A stretch of 64,000 bases of DNA from Sphingobacterium faecale (GCF_016746095.1 NZ_JAERTY010000002.1:372001-436000), one strand, 5' to 3'; shown: positions 9,318 to 19,478, counted from the stretch's first letter. Numbers and translations: made by a program. Notes: a model not told the origin generated them from the letters alone.

Positions 9318-10607
9318 ATGAGTCATAGACAGATAAAAAACTTTTTAAGTGCCTGTATATGTATAGCGTTGCTAGCATTCGTTTTCTCTTGTAAAGAGAA
9401 AGATCGGTACAATATCAATATAGATGATAGTACGCCTCCTGGACCGGTTGTACTCAAGTATTATAAATCTTTATATGGAGGAGCCCGTTTCTTTTACGGC
9501 TTGCCCGATGATGAAGATCTCTTGGCCGTTGAAGCCGAATATACGAACAGTAAGGGAAAGACCTTTAAGTTTAATGCATCCTATTTTGTAGATTCACTCG
9601 ATGTATATGGTCTTCCAGATACAGATATGCATGCTATACGTTTGTACGCTGTTGACAGAGCAGGTAACAGGTCTACACCTTTGACCGTCAATATTGAGCC
9701 TTTGGAGCCGGCTTATCAACGTGTGGCCCGATCACTCGAAGTGAGGCCAGGATTTGGTTCTTTCTTTGTAGATTGGGGCAATGAGTTAAAACAAGATATT
9801 AATGTATATGTTGATTTCGAGTTTTCCGATAAATCAGGTCCGAGAAAAGTGACAACAATATTTAGTTCCAAAGCAGAGGCCGATCGTCGTTTCGTCTATG
9901 ATTTGGATGAAGTGGAGTCAGACAAAGTTAACGTAAAGGTTCGTGTGGAAGATCGTTATGGTAATATTACCGGATCAATTGAAAAAGGGGAAGTTACTTT
10001 ATTAAAAGACCAACTGATACCAAAAAAGATATGGAAATTACCCAACCCGAATGACTCTATTGGAGGCGTTCCAATGGTCTTTGGTAATGACAATGAGGGA
10101 CGTACACGTTATGTAATAGACGATATTATTAATACCGGCGAAGATTTCAATTTTATGCATACAGGTAAGCGCGGCCGTACCGGCAATCTGGTTGATAAGA
10201 ATATGCCTTGGAATCTTATGATTGATTTGGGTGATTATTATGAACTCAGTAGGGTTGTCACACATCAGCGCCGATATGGAACGGCTTCATTGGGTATTCA
10301 AGGTCAATATTATCGCGCCGAAAATGTGGGAGCTTATAATATGTACTATTGGGACGAAGATACTAAGGATTGGGTGCTTATAGCATATCATCAGATTCCT
10401 ATACCACTTCTTCCTAGTGAATTAGACTTTGTGAAGGCGGGGCAGGCAGGCGATATGGCTTATATGTATCCTGATTTTCCTACTTTTACCAAGAAGACAC
10501 GTTGGTTCCGTTACGAGGCCGTATCTGACTTTTTATCCAATTATACAGGTGTTGGTGCAAACTGTCTTTCTGAAATAACTCTTTATGGGCGCAAAGCTAG
10601 TAATTAA
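9318..10607 (+). CDS. DUF4959/DUF5126/DUF5000-type surface lipoprotein
   Basis: A 429-residue lipoprotein (AFVFSCKEK lipobox near residue 25). The layout matches a three-part family common behind SusCD pairs: an N-terminal Ig/FN3-like module (DUF4959) at about 40-130, a second beta-sandwich (DUF5126) at about 135-230 and a C-terminal discoidin/F5-8C-like module (DUF5000) at about 265-425. The last ends in TRWFRYEAVSDF...LSEITLYGRK. Such proteins are thought to be surface glycan- or ligand-binding accessories. The gene lies 47 bp after SusD and 29 bp before the next lipoprotein gene. The domain names rest on remembered family patterns; the ligand is unknown. Confidence 0.8.
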   Translation: MSHRQIKNFLSACICIALLAFVFSCKEKDRYNINIDDSTPPGPVVLKYYKSLYGGARFFYGLPDDEDLLAVEAEYTNSKGKTFKFNASYFVDSLDVYGLPDTDMHAIRLYAVDRAGNRSTPLTVNIEPLEPAYQRVARSLEVRPGFGSFFVDWGNELKQDINVYVDFEFSDKSGPRKVTTIFSSKAEADRRFVYDLDEVESDKVNVKVRVEDRYGNITGSIEKGEVTLLKDQLIPKKIWKLPNPNDSIGGVPMVFGNDNEGRTRYVIDDIINTGEDFNFMHTGKRGRTGNLVDKNMPWNLMIDLGDYYELSRVVTHQRRYGTASLGIQGQYYRAENVGAYNMYYWDEDTKDWVLIAYHQIPIPLLPSELDFVKAGQAGDMAYMYPDFPTFTKKTRWFRYEAVSDFLSNYTGVGANCLSEITLYGRKASN

Positions 10608-10636
10608 GTAGAATTCACCTTAATATCTATACGATA

Positions 10637-12307
10637 ATGAAAAAAAATATTTTATTTAGTGTCATTACCTGTCTCGGTATATTGGCGATTTACTCATGTA
10701 AGGGTATCTATGATAATGTTGAACCTTTTGGAGGGGAGAAGGTATACCCTGCCAAGTTTGATACTATATCCGGTAAAATTGGATTTGAGCGCGTGGAGTT
10801 GGATTTGATGAAAGCCGGACGGATTACTAATGATCAAATATATTTAGGTAAAGCCAGCAAGACTATTGTCGAATACGATAAGGAGCGTATTGTCGTAGAT
10901 TCCGTAGTTTCTTGGGTTAATGTTCCTAATTTAAAGCAGTCTAAATTGTATCGGTTTAAAGTTTATACAGAGGATAAGTATGGCAATAAGTCCGTTCCAC
11001 AGGAGATAGCTTTGATCCCTTATACCAACAACGAACTGGCGACTATTGCTGTGCAGTCACCGCGTATATTTGCTTCTCGTTCCAATGCGCTCTTGGATTG
11101 GGCCGAAAATATATCCTCTATATTATTGACGTATTGTGATTTGGAGTATGTTTATGAAGACCAGTCTGGAGTAGTGACTGAAGGTAAGCGTGATGTCAAT
11201 CCTCGGATCTTTGCTAGCAATTTGAAAACGGGAGACGAAGTGAATGTTGATGTAGATTATCGTGTGGTACCTAAGGTCAATGGTGTTGAGATACTAGATA
11301 CGATTGTGTTAAGTCAGAAAATAAGCTTTTTTATGCCTTCGCCCACAGCTCCTTTCTTGCCTGCAGAAGCTGATGTCTTGAGGAAAAATGGAGTGACTAC
11401 TTTCAATGTAGTAGGTGTCGCCAATATCAAGAAATTAACTTTTCCGATACATACTAAAAGCTTGCAAGATCTCTTCTATTTTACTGATCTCGATGAGATT
11501 GACCTCACGGGAGGTACTTTGTTTGAGATGACCAAAACATCCTACAATCGTAATGCTGTTGTTGCTACAGTAGGTGGAGGTCCATTTTTGCCCTTTGTAC
11601 GTCGTTCGGGAGATATGGCAGAGGTCAATGCACGCTTTTTGGTAGATTTATTAGAGAATGATCTAGTTAAGAAAGTAAAGTATATACCTTATTCTTTAGG
11701 TATAGATCATTTGTTAACTCCTTTTGTGGAATCAGGCAAGGTAGAACTCGTAAATACTCCTACAGATTCTAACCTACCATCGGCTTTCTTCATCAATGGG
11801 TTATTAGAAACAGCAGCTTGGAAGATTGATTTAGTCACCAATCCTCCTACATACCCTGCTGGAAGTGGTCTCGAAAATGTGATGAAAGTGACACTGCGTG
11901 ACCGTTCTGCATCCTTGATTTTCAAGATTCCTTTAGATTATCAATTCAACTCGGAATTATACCCTTACTTAAGATTTAAGGTTTTTGCTCCCGATAAAAG
12001 TTTCTTCCCAGGAGTATATGACAATTTTCGAGTTATCTGGCCTCGTTTTATGAATCGCATATGGGGATTCCCTACAGAGCATCCGTATGGACAGGAACTG
12101 TGGCAGCCCGGTAAAAATGATAACAAACTTAGTGATGCGCAACTCGGAAAGTGGGTCGATATGAAGATAGATATCAGTCAAATGAAGGGTAAGCATAATC
12201 GTGTTATTGTTATTAATATTGGGGGAGAACCAGCTATTACAGGGGGATATAATCCGGCAAAGGAGATCGTATATCATTTTGCCAATTTTAGACTTTCTAA
12301 AAACTAA
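10637..12307 (+). CDS. DUF4998-type surface lipoprotein
   Basis: A 556-residue lipoprotein with the lipobox IYSCKG near residue 21. The N-terminal 230 residues resemble DUF4998, a pair of FN3-like sandwiches with phrases such as LYRFKVYTEDKYGNKSVPQE that parallel the preceding DUF4959 protein. The middle (about 240-380) contains LxxLxDLDEIDLTGG and may be a further binding module. The C-terminal 170 residues look like a jelly-roll carbohydrate-binding-type fold (LIFKIPLDYQFNSELYPYLR...FANFRLSKN). No catalytic motif is visible. It probably helps SusD capture ligand at the cell surface. Confidence 0.72.
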   Translation: MKKNILFSVITCLGILAIYSCKGIYDNVEPFGGEKVYPAKFDTISGKIGFERVELDLMKAGRITNDQIYLGKASKTIVEYDKERIVVDSVVSWVNVPNLKQSKLYRFKVYTEDKYGNKSVPQEIALIPYTNNELATIAVQSPRIFASRSNALLDWAENISSILLTYCDLEYVYEDQSGVVTEGKRDVNPRIFASNLKTGDEVNVDVDYRVVPKVNGVEILDTIVLSQKISFFMPSPTAPFLPAEADVLRKNGVTTFNVVGVANIKKLTFPIHTKSLQDLFYFTDLDEIDLTGGTLFEMTKTSYNRNAVVATVGGGPFLPFVRRSGDMAEVNARFLVDLLENDLVKKVKYIPYSLGIDHLLTPFVESGKVELVNTPTDSNLPSAFFINGLLETAAWKIDLVTNPPTYPAGSGLENVMKVTLRDRSASLIFKIPLDYQFNSELYPYLRFKVFAPDKSFFPGVYDNFRVIWPRFMNRIWGFPTEHPYGQELWQPGKNDNKLSDAQLGKWVDMKIDISQMKGKHNRVIVINIGGEPAITGGYNPAKEIVYHFANFRLSKN

Positions 12308-12313
12308 AACGTG

Positions 12314-13498
12314 ATGATGAGACTTATTCATAAACAAAACGTAATGTTGTTTATTTACGCTTGTGCATTATTATTTGTTGGAGCTAGTTGTAGTAAAGAT
12401 TCTGGGACCATTCCCAGCGAAGACTCAAAACTTGCCGCTACAGAAGTAAGCATACAGTTGATCAACGGGAGCAATGAGCGTATTACCGGCGAGGCTACGG
12501 TCATTATCTCTAAGAGACGCCCTGATGTCAATATGCTGGTGCCACGGGCGCACTCGCTAGTGAAGGATGGAGAGCTTTCTTATAAGATATTTACCGATAC
12601 GGAAGTCCGTATTACGGTTCTGAAGAAAGGCTACAATCCTGTCTACAAAGATGTCGTGCTAAAGCCAGATACGAAGACTGTCCCTATTGTCCTTACTCCC
12701 AAAACGGGACTGACTGTCTTATCTTACAATGTAAAGGACGGGTTTGAATGGAAGAAAAAGGAGAATATGGAGCGATTCACGGCGTGGGTGTCTCAATTGG
12801 ACCCTGATGTGATCGTTTTTCAAGAGTTGGTAAGTTTTAAGCATGCAGACCTTACTGCACTAGCCAAGACCTACGGCCACGATTTCAGTGTGTTGCTTAA
12901 AGAAGATGGCTATCCTACTGGGATTACTTCTAAGCAAGAGATTAAAAATATCGAGCGTGTATTGATTACCAGTAAAAAAACTACTTATCGTGTACACGGC
13001 TATATCAATGCCGAGACATCTGGACTCAATATTTTTGCGGTACACTTCTCTTCGCAGAGCAATGATTTGGTTGTAGAAGAAGCCGAGCATGTCATAGCAC
13101 AGGCTAGATTGAAGAGCGTGAATGGACCGGTTCTTATTTCGGGTGATTTTAATTCTATTTCACCTACTGATGAACGGTTATTAGGCTCTAAATTCTGGAC
13201 TGCAAGTATGCAGAAATATCGTCCATCGCGAGTACCTTTCGATTACCGGGCTATGCGCCTTTTTGAAGATAGCGGTTTTAAGGATGCGGTTACTTTGAAT
13301 GATAATACCTTTTACAAAGCCAGTTTCCCTACCCGGACAGATTACCTTGGTGCAGATTTTTTAGGTTTTAGGTTAGATTACAGCTATCTATCGGAATCGC
13401 TGTCACAACAGTGTGATTATGCAGAGATCCTCCAGGATCCGTATACCGACATTGCTTCGGATCATTATCCTTTCTTGATGCATTTCGATGTGAAATAG
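12314..13498 (+). CDS. Secreted endonuclease/exonuclease/phosphatase (EEP) lipoprotein
   Basis: A lipoprotein of about 394 residues (lipobox LFVGASC). A small beta-sandwich precedes the enzyme domain (about 25-130). The EEP fold starts at LTVLSYNVKDG and shows the metal-binding and catalytic set: the Asn of SYN, the Glu of FQELV, GDFNS near residue 277 and SDHYP near 381. EEP enzymes cleave phosphodiester or phosphomonoester bonds (DNA, RNA, sphingomyelin, inositol phosphates). The usual N-T-H-L block reads AVHFSSQ, so the histidine is kept. The frame also opens with GTG at 12311; the ATG at 12314 or 12317 is preferred. It is the penultimate gene of locus 1. Confidence 0.86.
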   Translation: MMRLIHKQNVMLFIYACALLFVGASCSKDSGTIPSEDSKLAATEVSIQLINGSNERITGEATVIISKRRPDVNMLVPRAHSLVKDGELSYKIFTDTEVRITVLKKGYNPVYKDVVLKPDTKTVPIVLTPKTGLTVLSYNVKDGFEWKKKENMERFTAWVSQLDPDVIVFQELVSFKHADLTALAKTYGHDFSVLLKEDGYPTGITSKQEIKNIERVLITSKKTTYRVHGYINAETSGLNIFAVHFSSQSNDLVVEEAEHVIAQARLKSVNGPVLISGDFNSISPTDERLLGSKFWTASMQKYRPSRVPFDYRAMRLFEDSGFKDAVTLNDNTFYKASFPTRTDYLGADFLGFRLDYSYLSESLSQQCDYAEILQDPYTDIASDHYPFLMHFDVK

Positions 13499-13521
13499 GA
13501 AAGTGTATACGCATTTAATAA

Positions 13522-13552
13522 GTACGCCTGATTTTTCAGGCGTACCTTTTTT
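13522..13552 (+). terminator. Strong hairpin terminator between the two EEP genes of locus 1
   Basis: A perfect 10-bp stem (GTACGCCTGA / TCAGGCGTAC) with a 4-base loop is followed by a run of six T. It lies 23 bp after the first EEP gene, so the second EEP gene, which starts at 13579, is either transcribed from its own promoter or reached only by readthrough. Confidence 0.88.
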
Positions 13553-13578
13553 GGACCATTCGTGTTAAAGTCGTAACT

Positions 13579-14451
13579 ATGAAGAGAATATTATGGGTTT
13601 TTATCGTCTTTCTTATTTTCTTAGGATGTAAGAGTCAACAGATTCACTTTAATAAAGAGCATAACGGTGCTACGTTTAAAGTCGCCACTTATAATATTCG
13701 GTATGATGCTGCTGCAGATCAAACGACAGGCAATCCTTGGGTTATACGTAAGGAACCCTTGGCTCGACTAATTACCTCACATGGCTTTGATATCTTAGGT
13801 ACTCAAGAGGGCAGTCCGACACAGATGGATGAACTGCTGATGTTATTGCCTGGTTTTGAGCAGGTCAACGTAGGCTATGGAGGTAAAGATGGTAATCTAC
13901 ATACCTGTGCGGTACTTTATAAAACTGCTCTTTTTGAACTATTAGATTCGGGAGTTTTTTGGCTCAGCGAGACACCGGATATCCCGAGTATTGGCTGGGA
14001 TGCGACGGATCGCCGTATCTGTCAATGGGCAAAGATGAAGGATAAAAAGAGTGGACAGGTTTTTTACTTCTTTAATGCTCATCTTTATTGGCGTAATGAA
14101 ATAGCCCGACGCGAATCAGGTCCTTTGATAGTGCGTAAGATTCAAGAGATAGCAGATATACATCCCGTACTAATTGTAGGGGATTTCAACTCGGAACCCA
14201 ATAGTAGCCAAGTTGATGCGATGAAAGCTGTATTTGCGGATAGTTACGATATATCCGACAATGGCAGGAAAGGTAAGGTGGGAACTGCTTTCCCTGGTGG
14301 TATTTTTCAAGGGGAACCAGGAGGGCGCATAGATTATATCTTTGTAGACAAAACTACTGCCATATCTGATTACGAAGTGTATTCGGATGTATATGGTGAC
14401 AATCGTTATCCTTCAGATCATCTACCCGTATCCTGTCAGATTCGGTTTTAA
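13579..14451 (+). CDS. Secreted EEP-family hydrolase (lipoprotein)
   Basis: A 290-residue lipoprotein (LIFLGCKSQ lipobox near residue 17) consisting of a single EEP domain. Visible motifs are ATYNIRYD, GTQEGS, FFNAHLYW, GDFNSEPN near residue 200, GRIDYIFVD near 255 and SDHLPV near 277. Together they provide the Asn/Glu/His/Asp set for Mg2+-dependent phosphoester hydrolysis. This compact subgroup in Bacteroidota is often annotated as endonuclease or as a sphingomyelinase-like enzyme; the sequence does not decide between them. It follows the first EEP gene but is separated from it by a terminator. Confidence 0.88.
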   Translation: MKRILWVFIVFLIFLGCKSQQIHFNKEHNGATFKVATYNIRYDAAADQTTGNPWVIRKEPLARLITSHGFDILGTQEGSPTQMDELLMLLPGFEQVNVGYGGKDGNLHTCAVLYKTALFELLDSGVFWLSETPDIPSIGWDATDRRICQWAKMKDKKSGQVFYFFNAHLYWRNEIARRESGPLIVRKIQEIADIHPVLIVGDFNSEPNSSQVDAMKAVFADSYDISDNGRKGKVGTAFPGGIFQGEPGGRIDYIFVDKTTAISDYEVYSDVYGDNRYPSDHLPVSCQIRF

Positions 14452-14555
14452 ATCAGCGTTTTTTCAATAGTATAGTTTGTTCTTGATATATTTGTTGAGG
14501 GTCGTTTTATCATTGATCAATAGCCATTTCTTAATAACATGTTAATCTGTTTGGG

Positions 14556-15815
14556 ATGCCTTTAGAAAAAAGCAAAAAAGTAAAACTTTTCTTTAAATTT
14601 ATTACGGGGAGTTTGTTGATGAGTATAATAGCGACATTAAGTTCCTCTTCCTTTCCTTATTTATCATCTTGTTTGTCCGATGACATGTCTAGGGACACTT
14701 TGCGGTTGCCAATTCACCAGGCACGGGGGGGCGATGTAGGAGATCTTTTTAACGAGGTAATGTATGTCCCTCTAGAACAGACTTCTAACAGTATTGTACA
14801 AGAAGTAAAGGATCTATGGGTTACGGAAGAGTATATAATCATATTTGATCTGAGGGGAAAAGGCATTCTTTTTTTCGACCGCTTGGGCAAGTTCAAGCAT
14901 AAGATCGATAAAGTGCCACATTGTAAAAGTTGTAACAACGGTGATTTTCTTTTTGTAAATGTATTTGTCAATAAGTCCGAGCGGTTGATTTATGCTTCAT
15001 ATGGTACGTCTAAAGACAATGCTGCTATGGGGATATTTCGATTTGACGGTAGTTTTGTCAAAGAGAAGAAGGAATGGATTACAGTAGATGGAATGGGCTT
15101 TTTAGGAAACAGTATTTTCTTGAATCATTCTCCTTTTGTAGATACTGATAAGTCACAATTGGAAATGTTGCGGAATGGTGTCTATACGCCGATAATTGAA
15201 AGGCAGCAGTTGGTTAAAGAAGATTATTCCTCGGTGCAGAATATGTTCAGTAAAGCCAGTGAGAAAGAAGAATTGCTATATGTCCAACTTTATAATAATA
15301 CCTTATATACAATCACAGAAAAAAAAGGGCTGTCCAAGGAAACACTCCTTGTATTCCCCTATCAAAATTCACTTCCTAAGGATTTTTTTTCCGAATTCCG
15401 AGGGCGTCTTCCGGACGTGGTATCCAAGAAGTATCCGGATGCAATCTTTGGTTTAAATCATGTTTTTTCTCATAATAACCGTTTTTTTGCCACACTAATG
15501 ATTACCAATGCATCTAATAATATTAGTGACATTATGTATGATCCCAAGACAGGAATATTATACGATTTAAAGAAAATAAGACCTACTGTAACCAATCAAT
15601 TTTTGCCTATGAGTTCTGCTTATAGTGATAGTTTCTTTCTCGACTGTGATAGGCAATATCTTTACAGTTACATTACCCCAAGTGACGTGGCAATTCTTTT
15701 TAACCGCCATCCCAGTCTTCAAAACGAGGGTGAGATACCTGCGTTTACTAAAGGATTGTTGGAGAACAAAACTAAATCCACAAATCCTATTTTGGTTATT
15801 TCTAGACTGAAGTAA
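14556..15815 (+). CDS. 6-bladed beta-propeller family protein
   Basis: A 419-residue exported protein. An N-terminal hydrophobic stretch (FITGSLLMSIIATLSS) precedes a Cys in SSCLSDD that may be a lipidation site. The body matches the Bacteroidota 6-bladed beta-propeller (BF3886-like) family: FNEVMYVPLEQTSNSIVQEV at the start of blade 1, then IIFDLRGKGILFFDRLGKF and repeated short beta segments. Such proteins lack known catalysis and are usually encoded next to TonB-receptor-like barrels, as here. The barrel gene begins 16 bp downstream, suggesting an operon. Its role is unknown. Confidence 0.75.
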   Translation: MPLEKSKKVKLFFKFITGSLLMSIIATLSSSSFPYLSSCLSDDMSRDTLRLPIHQARGGDVGDLFNEVMYVPLEQTSNSIVQEVKDLWVTEEYIIIFDLRGKGILFFDRLGKFKHKIDKVPHCKSCNNGDFLFVNVFVNKSERLIYASYGTSKDNAAMGIFRFDGSFVKEKKEWITVDGMGFLGNSIFLNHSPFVDTDKSQLEMLRNGVYTPIIERQQLVKEDYSSVQNMFSKASEKEELLYVQLYNNTLYTITEKKGLSKETLLVFPYQNSLPKDFFSEFRGRLPDVVSKKYPDAIFGLNHVFSHNNRFFATLMITNASNNISDIMYDPKTGILYDLKKIRPTVTNQFLPMSSAYSDSFFLDCDRQYLYSYITPSDVAILFNRHPSLQNEGEIPAFTKGLLENKTKSTNPILVISRLK

Positions 15816-15831
15816 TCTGTCTTGTTTGCAT

Positions 15832-18582
15832 ATGAGATTTCTCCGTTACCTCTTTTTACTAGTCTCGTTGTTGGGTGGTCAGTATGTCTGGGGGCAGACT
15901 GGGGCTGAGATCCAAGGTAAATTGCTAGATTCGGCTCGAAACCTAACCGTAGAGGCAGCTTCTGTTTCTCTTTATAAAATAGGGTTTGAAGAAGTGTATC
16001 GCTTGGTTTTATCTTCTGACGATGGATACTTTACACTCCAGAAACTAGAAATCAATCAGCGGTATAGGATCCGTATACAGCACCAACGCTATGAAACGTT
16101 GGAAATAGAAGTCTTAAGTAATAATTTAAAAACGGCTATCGGCAATCTTTATCTACAAGAGCGTGTGCATGAGATCGAAGAGGTCGACATACTTGCCCCT
16201 GTGAGGCTGAATGGAGATACGATCGAGTTTAACGCTGATGCGTTTAAATTGGATTCAAACGCTGTAGCAGGAGATCTTTTGAATAAACTCCCTGGAATCA
16301 CTATTTGGGGAGATGAAGAAATCACTTATAACGGTAAGAAAATCAGTCGCGTACTGGTCAATGGTAAGCCATTTTTCTCTGTAGGCTCAAAAATAGCACT
16401 TGGCAACTTACCTAAAAACAGTATAACGAAAGTTCAGATATATGACACAGAAAAGGATAATCGGGATACTAAAGATATCAACCTCGTATTAAAAAAGGAC
16501 AAAGATAGGGGTGTTTTCGGAAAAGTAGGGGGGGGTAGAGCTTTGCAAAAATACTATGAGGGAGAGCTCTCCCTAAATGCTTTTAATAAAGCCAGCCAGC
16601 TGTCTGTTGGTGCGGTGACCAATAATGTTAATAAGCCCTTGAAAGATCTTGATATGTTGATGGGAAATACTAGTTTTGGCGGCATCACTGTAAAAACTGA
16701 CTATTTTCCAGATATGCGTCGATTGGGGGATAACGAAGAAGTAGCATTAGGAGCGAGATATCAACATGATTTTGCACCACATAGCGGAGTCCGTAAAAAG
16801 AATCACATCCTACAGAATGTATTTTACAAACATGCTGCTAATCAATTTGAAAGTCAGATTTATACGAGCTGGTTGACCCCCGGATATTTAGACAATCATC
16901 GGGAGTCAAACTTAACCTCTGATAACTTAGACAAATCACTTTCTTCAATTCTTCAGTATGAATATGACAACGATTATGATACCAAGTTAAGTGTAAAGCT
17001 AAATACACATAGTCAGAAAAAAGAACAAGAAGAGAATCTTCATGCTTGGAGTGATATTAATAGTGTCCGGTACGAAGAAAATCAGCTTAGCCATCGCCGA
17101 TTAAAAAAAGAAGGACTCAGCTTGGTCACTTCCTACGCTTATCGATTGCCCAGCCAATATGGGCGTTTCAGATGGTTTAACGATCTTGTAATAGACCATA
17201 AATTGAATACAGAACGGGAAGAAGAAAACAGCATTATAAGTAAGGATTTTTACCGAGATGGGGCCATTGCGTCAGAACGGAAATTTGCACGTAAAAATAT
17301 TCAAGATGGCAGTCATTTTGATCAAGACATAGCTGTACAAATAAGAGAAATTTTTCCTGTATTTTTTGGTTCTCGAACCAAAACGAGTATATCGCAGGGA
17401 TTCTCAATCTATTCAGCAGATACAGATAGAAGTACGTTAGATTCTCTACAAGTGAATGAAAGGTTGAGCTTTAACGAAGATTATAAACGGTATAGCTATA
17501 GGGGAGCATTTTCTTTTAGGCGAGAATTTGTATTTAAAGAGATATATCGCGCGTTCAAACAGAGTTTGTATTTATCAGGAAATGCTGCTATTGCGGTTAT
17601 TAAAGAACATAGTAGTTCTGGATACATAGACAGAACATTCAAACGAAATCTCATGACTTTTCAGCCTTCCCTTGGACTTTCTTATCAAGATATGGTCGAC
17701 CAAGAGCATTTATGGCATGTTGATTTAGACTGGAGTAGTAAGACCCAGGTTCCGACAATGGATCAGTTACGTCCTGTGGTAGATGATATTAATCTACTCA
17801 ATCTGTATGTGGGAAATCCACACTTAGAGAATAGTGTTACTAATAGTCTATCTATTAAATTCGCTAATAATATTTTTGGCACAGTACCTAAAAATCTGGA
17901 GCTATTCGTTAGTGCCGATATGACTGATAGAGCTCTTATAGAACGTGTTGTTTTTACGGACGACGGCCGCAGGGAAGTTAGTCTGAGAAACAACCCCAAA
18001 TCTCAGATAGCTTATGTGTCATCACTCAGTTATAGTAGGCCTTTTCGGTTTTCGGAAAATAAAAATATGACTGCCAAGCTTAGTTTACAAGGACGACTGC
18101 TGTATACTAACCAGGAGCTCGCGGAGGAGCTTTATCGTACACAGACACAGACTTATTCAGGTGGTTTAGATTTGGGTTTTCAGCTTACTCCAGATGTGCG
18201 GCTGGGTTTAAAGCAAAAAGCAGATTTTTATATTCAACAGGTTTCGATAAAATCTCTGCAAAGTTTTGATAATAAGTTTTATGATACCAATTTAAGTCTA
18301 GCGTTCAAAATTTTTAAACGGACTACTTTCAATGCCAATGCTTCCTATCTAAATATAGTTAACGGGTATGAAGCAAGAGGAAGCATGATTTTTAATTCGT
18401 CGTTGAGTCTAAGGTTGCTAAAGGGAAATAATCTAGAAATGAAATTTTCTGCCAATGATATTTTTAATAAGAATTCTGGTGTGTTCAGTAGAGCAAATAC
18501 GAATTTTATAACTTATGGTAGTGAGAAGATTATTAAACAATATTTCTTATTTAGCCTAGCCTATTATCCTAGGATTTTTTAG
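15832..18582 (+). CDS. Outer-membrane beta-barrel protein with carboxypeptidase-regulatory-like N-terminus
   Basis: A protein of about 916 residues, TonB-receptor-like but without a classical plug signature. A signal peptide (LLGGQYVWGQ) is followed by a carboxypeptidase-regulatory-like domain (about 25-110). A reduced plug-like region contains DLLNKLPGITIWGDEEITYN and ISRVLVNGKPFF. A long C-terminal barrel of the OMP_b-brl_3 type ends at YYPRIF. The region from LNKLPG through VNGKPFF is the hallmark of this family, thought to be TonB-linked. The ATG at 15832 is preferred over an upstream TTG because it gives a clean signal peptide. It pairs with the propeller gene 16 bp upstream. Confidence 0.85.
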   Translation: MRFLRYLFLLVSLLGGQYVWGQTGAEIQGKLLDSARNLTVEAASVSLYKIGFEEVYRLVLSSDDGYFTLQKLEINQRYRIRIQHQRYETLEIEVLSNNLKTAIGNLYLQERVHEIEEVDILAPVRLNGDTIEFNADAFKLDSNAVAGDLLNKLPGITIWGDEEITYNGKKISRVLVNGKPFFSVGSKIALGNLPKNSITKVQIYDTEKDNRDTKDINLVLKKDKDRGVFGKVGGGRALQKYYEGELSLNAFNKASQLSVGAVTNNVNKPLKDLDMLMGNTSFGGITVKTDYFPDMRRLGDNEEVALGARYQHDFAPHSGVRKKNHILQNVFYKHAANQFESQIYTSWLTPGYLDNHRESNLTSDNLDKSLSSILQYEYDNDYDTKLSVKLNTHSQKKEQEENLHAWSDINSVRYEENQLSHRRLKKEGLSLVTSYAYRLPSQYGRFRWFNDLVIDHKLNTEREEENSIISKDFYRDGAIASERKFARKNIQDGSHFDQDIAVQIREIFPVFFGSRTKTSISQGFSIYSADTDRSTLDSLQVNERLSFNEDYKRYSYRGAFSFRREFVFKEIYRAFKQSLYLSGNAAIAVIKEHSSSGYIDRTFKRNLMTFQPSLGLSYQDMVDQEHLWHVDLDWSSKTQVPTMDQLRPVVDDINLLNLYVGNPHLENSVTNSLSIKFANNIFGTVPKNLELFVSADMTDRALIERVVFTDDGRREVSLRNNPKSQIAYVSSLSYSRPFRFSENKNMTAKLSLQGRLLYTNQELAEELYRTQTQTYSGGLDLGFQLTPDVRLGLKQKADFYIQQVSIKSLQSFDNKFYDTNLSLAFKIFKRTTFNANASYLNIVNGYEARGSMIFNSSLSLRLLKGNNLEMKFSANDIFNKNSGVFSRANTNFITYGSEKIIKQYFLFSLAYYPRIF

Positions 18583-18596
18583 GAGATAATAAGGGC

Positions 18597-19478
18597 CTAT
18601 TTATGTTTTAAATAAAACACTACTCTTAACTGGATTTTTGTGTTTATCGGTTGATTGAATATACGCATTGGTTCAAGTTTTCTTGCTTTTATTTCCCGCG
18701 GGATGATTTGATTTATTATATGTTCGTTATAATAACGGCTATTTGCCTGTTGCGGAGGTTTATTTTTCAATAGGTCTATCGTACCATCTTTGTGTAAGAT
18801 AGCTTCATAGTAATAATCATAAGGGTGAATAATTTTTTGTTCTGAAAGAGGCAATCCGTCTATGTCTATTCTAAAGCCACGGGTTTTATGTTTACTGCTG
18901 TCTAAAATATTCTTAAAATTCTGATCAGACTCATCTATGATGAGTGAAGATGTGTTTTTTTTCAATAACGACGAAAAATCATTCAAGCTGATGCTAAAAT
19001 AGTTTTCTTTCTGCTTTCCAATTTGTACAGAAACATTTCCCAACTGTGGATTATATTCGAGCAAGAAGGATTCCTGATGAAAAGCATTTTGATATTTGGC
19101 GGTACCATGAAATACCCCATCTTTATAATACCCAACATAATCTTTAAATATAGCGGTACTATCGGTTTCACGAAAATCAATCAAATAGATGTTGGATATA
19201 GGGTGTGCTATATTTATAGCAAGTAATTTTTTATTTAGGCTATCACAGAAGAATTTCTCACCTAAGAAGAGCTGTTCCTCTGTCGTCCGCTCTTCATCGA
19301 TACTATCCAATAGTTGAGGTACAGGTATCCGGTTTCTATTGTAAGCTATAATAGTTTCCGCTTTCTTTTCCAGATTTTCTTTTGAAGGAAGCTGTTGCTT
19401 TACCTTTTGCGGGTCAGAGCAGTTGCTGCAAATAAGTCCAACCATTAAAATCGATACTTTATAACATATATGTTTCAT
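18597..19478 (-). CDS. Hypothetical lipoprotein
   Basis: A 293-residue protein with a lipoprotein signal (LICSNCSDP, Cys near residue 20). No family is recognised with certainty. The mature part is mixed alpha/beta with polar phrases such as LFLGEKFFCDSLNKKL and YVGYYKDGVFHGTAKY, and it resembles DUF4738-type lipoproteins only loosely. It is the last gene of a minus-strand group (kinase, regulator, TlpA protein, this gene). It is separated from the TlpA gene by a conserved leader and hairpin element (19479-19604) that recurs upstream of another exported protein at 35216, so the two may share a promoter type. Confidence 0.6.
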   Translation of the reverse strand: MKHICYKVSILMVGLICSNCSDPQKVKQQLPSKENLEKKAETIIAYNRNRIPVPQLLDSIDEERTTEEQLFLGEKFFCDSLNKKLLAINIAHPISNIYLIDFRETDSTAIFKDYVGYYKDGVFHGTAKYQNAFHQESFLLEYNPQLGNVSVQIGKQKENYFSISLNDFSSLLKKNTSSLIIDESDQNFKNILDSSKHKTRGFRIDIDGLPLSEQKIIHPYDYYYEAILHKDGTIDLLKNKPPQQANSRYYNEHIINQIIPREIKARKLEPMRIFNQPINTKIQLRVVFYLKHK

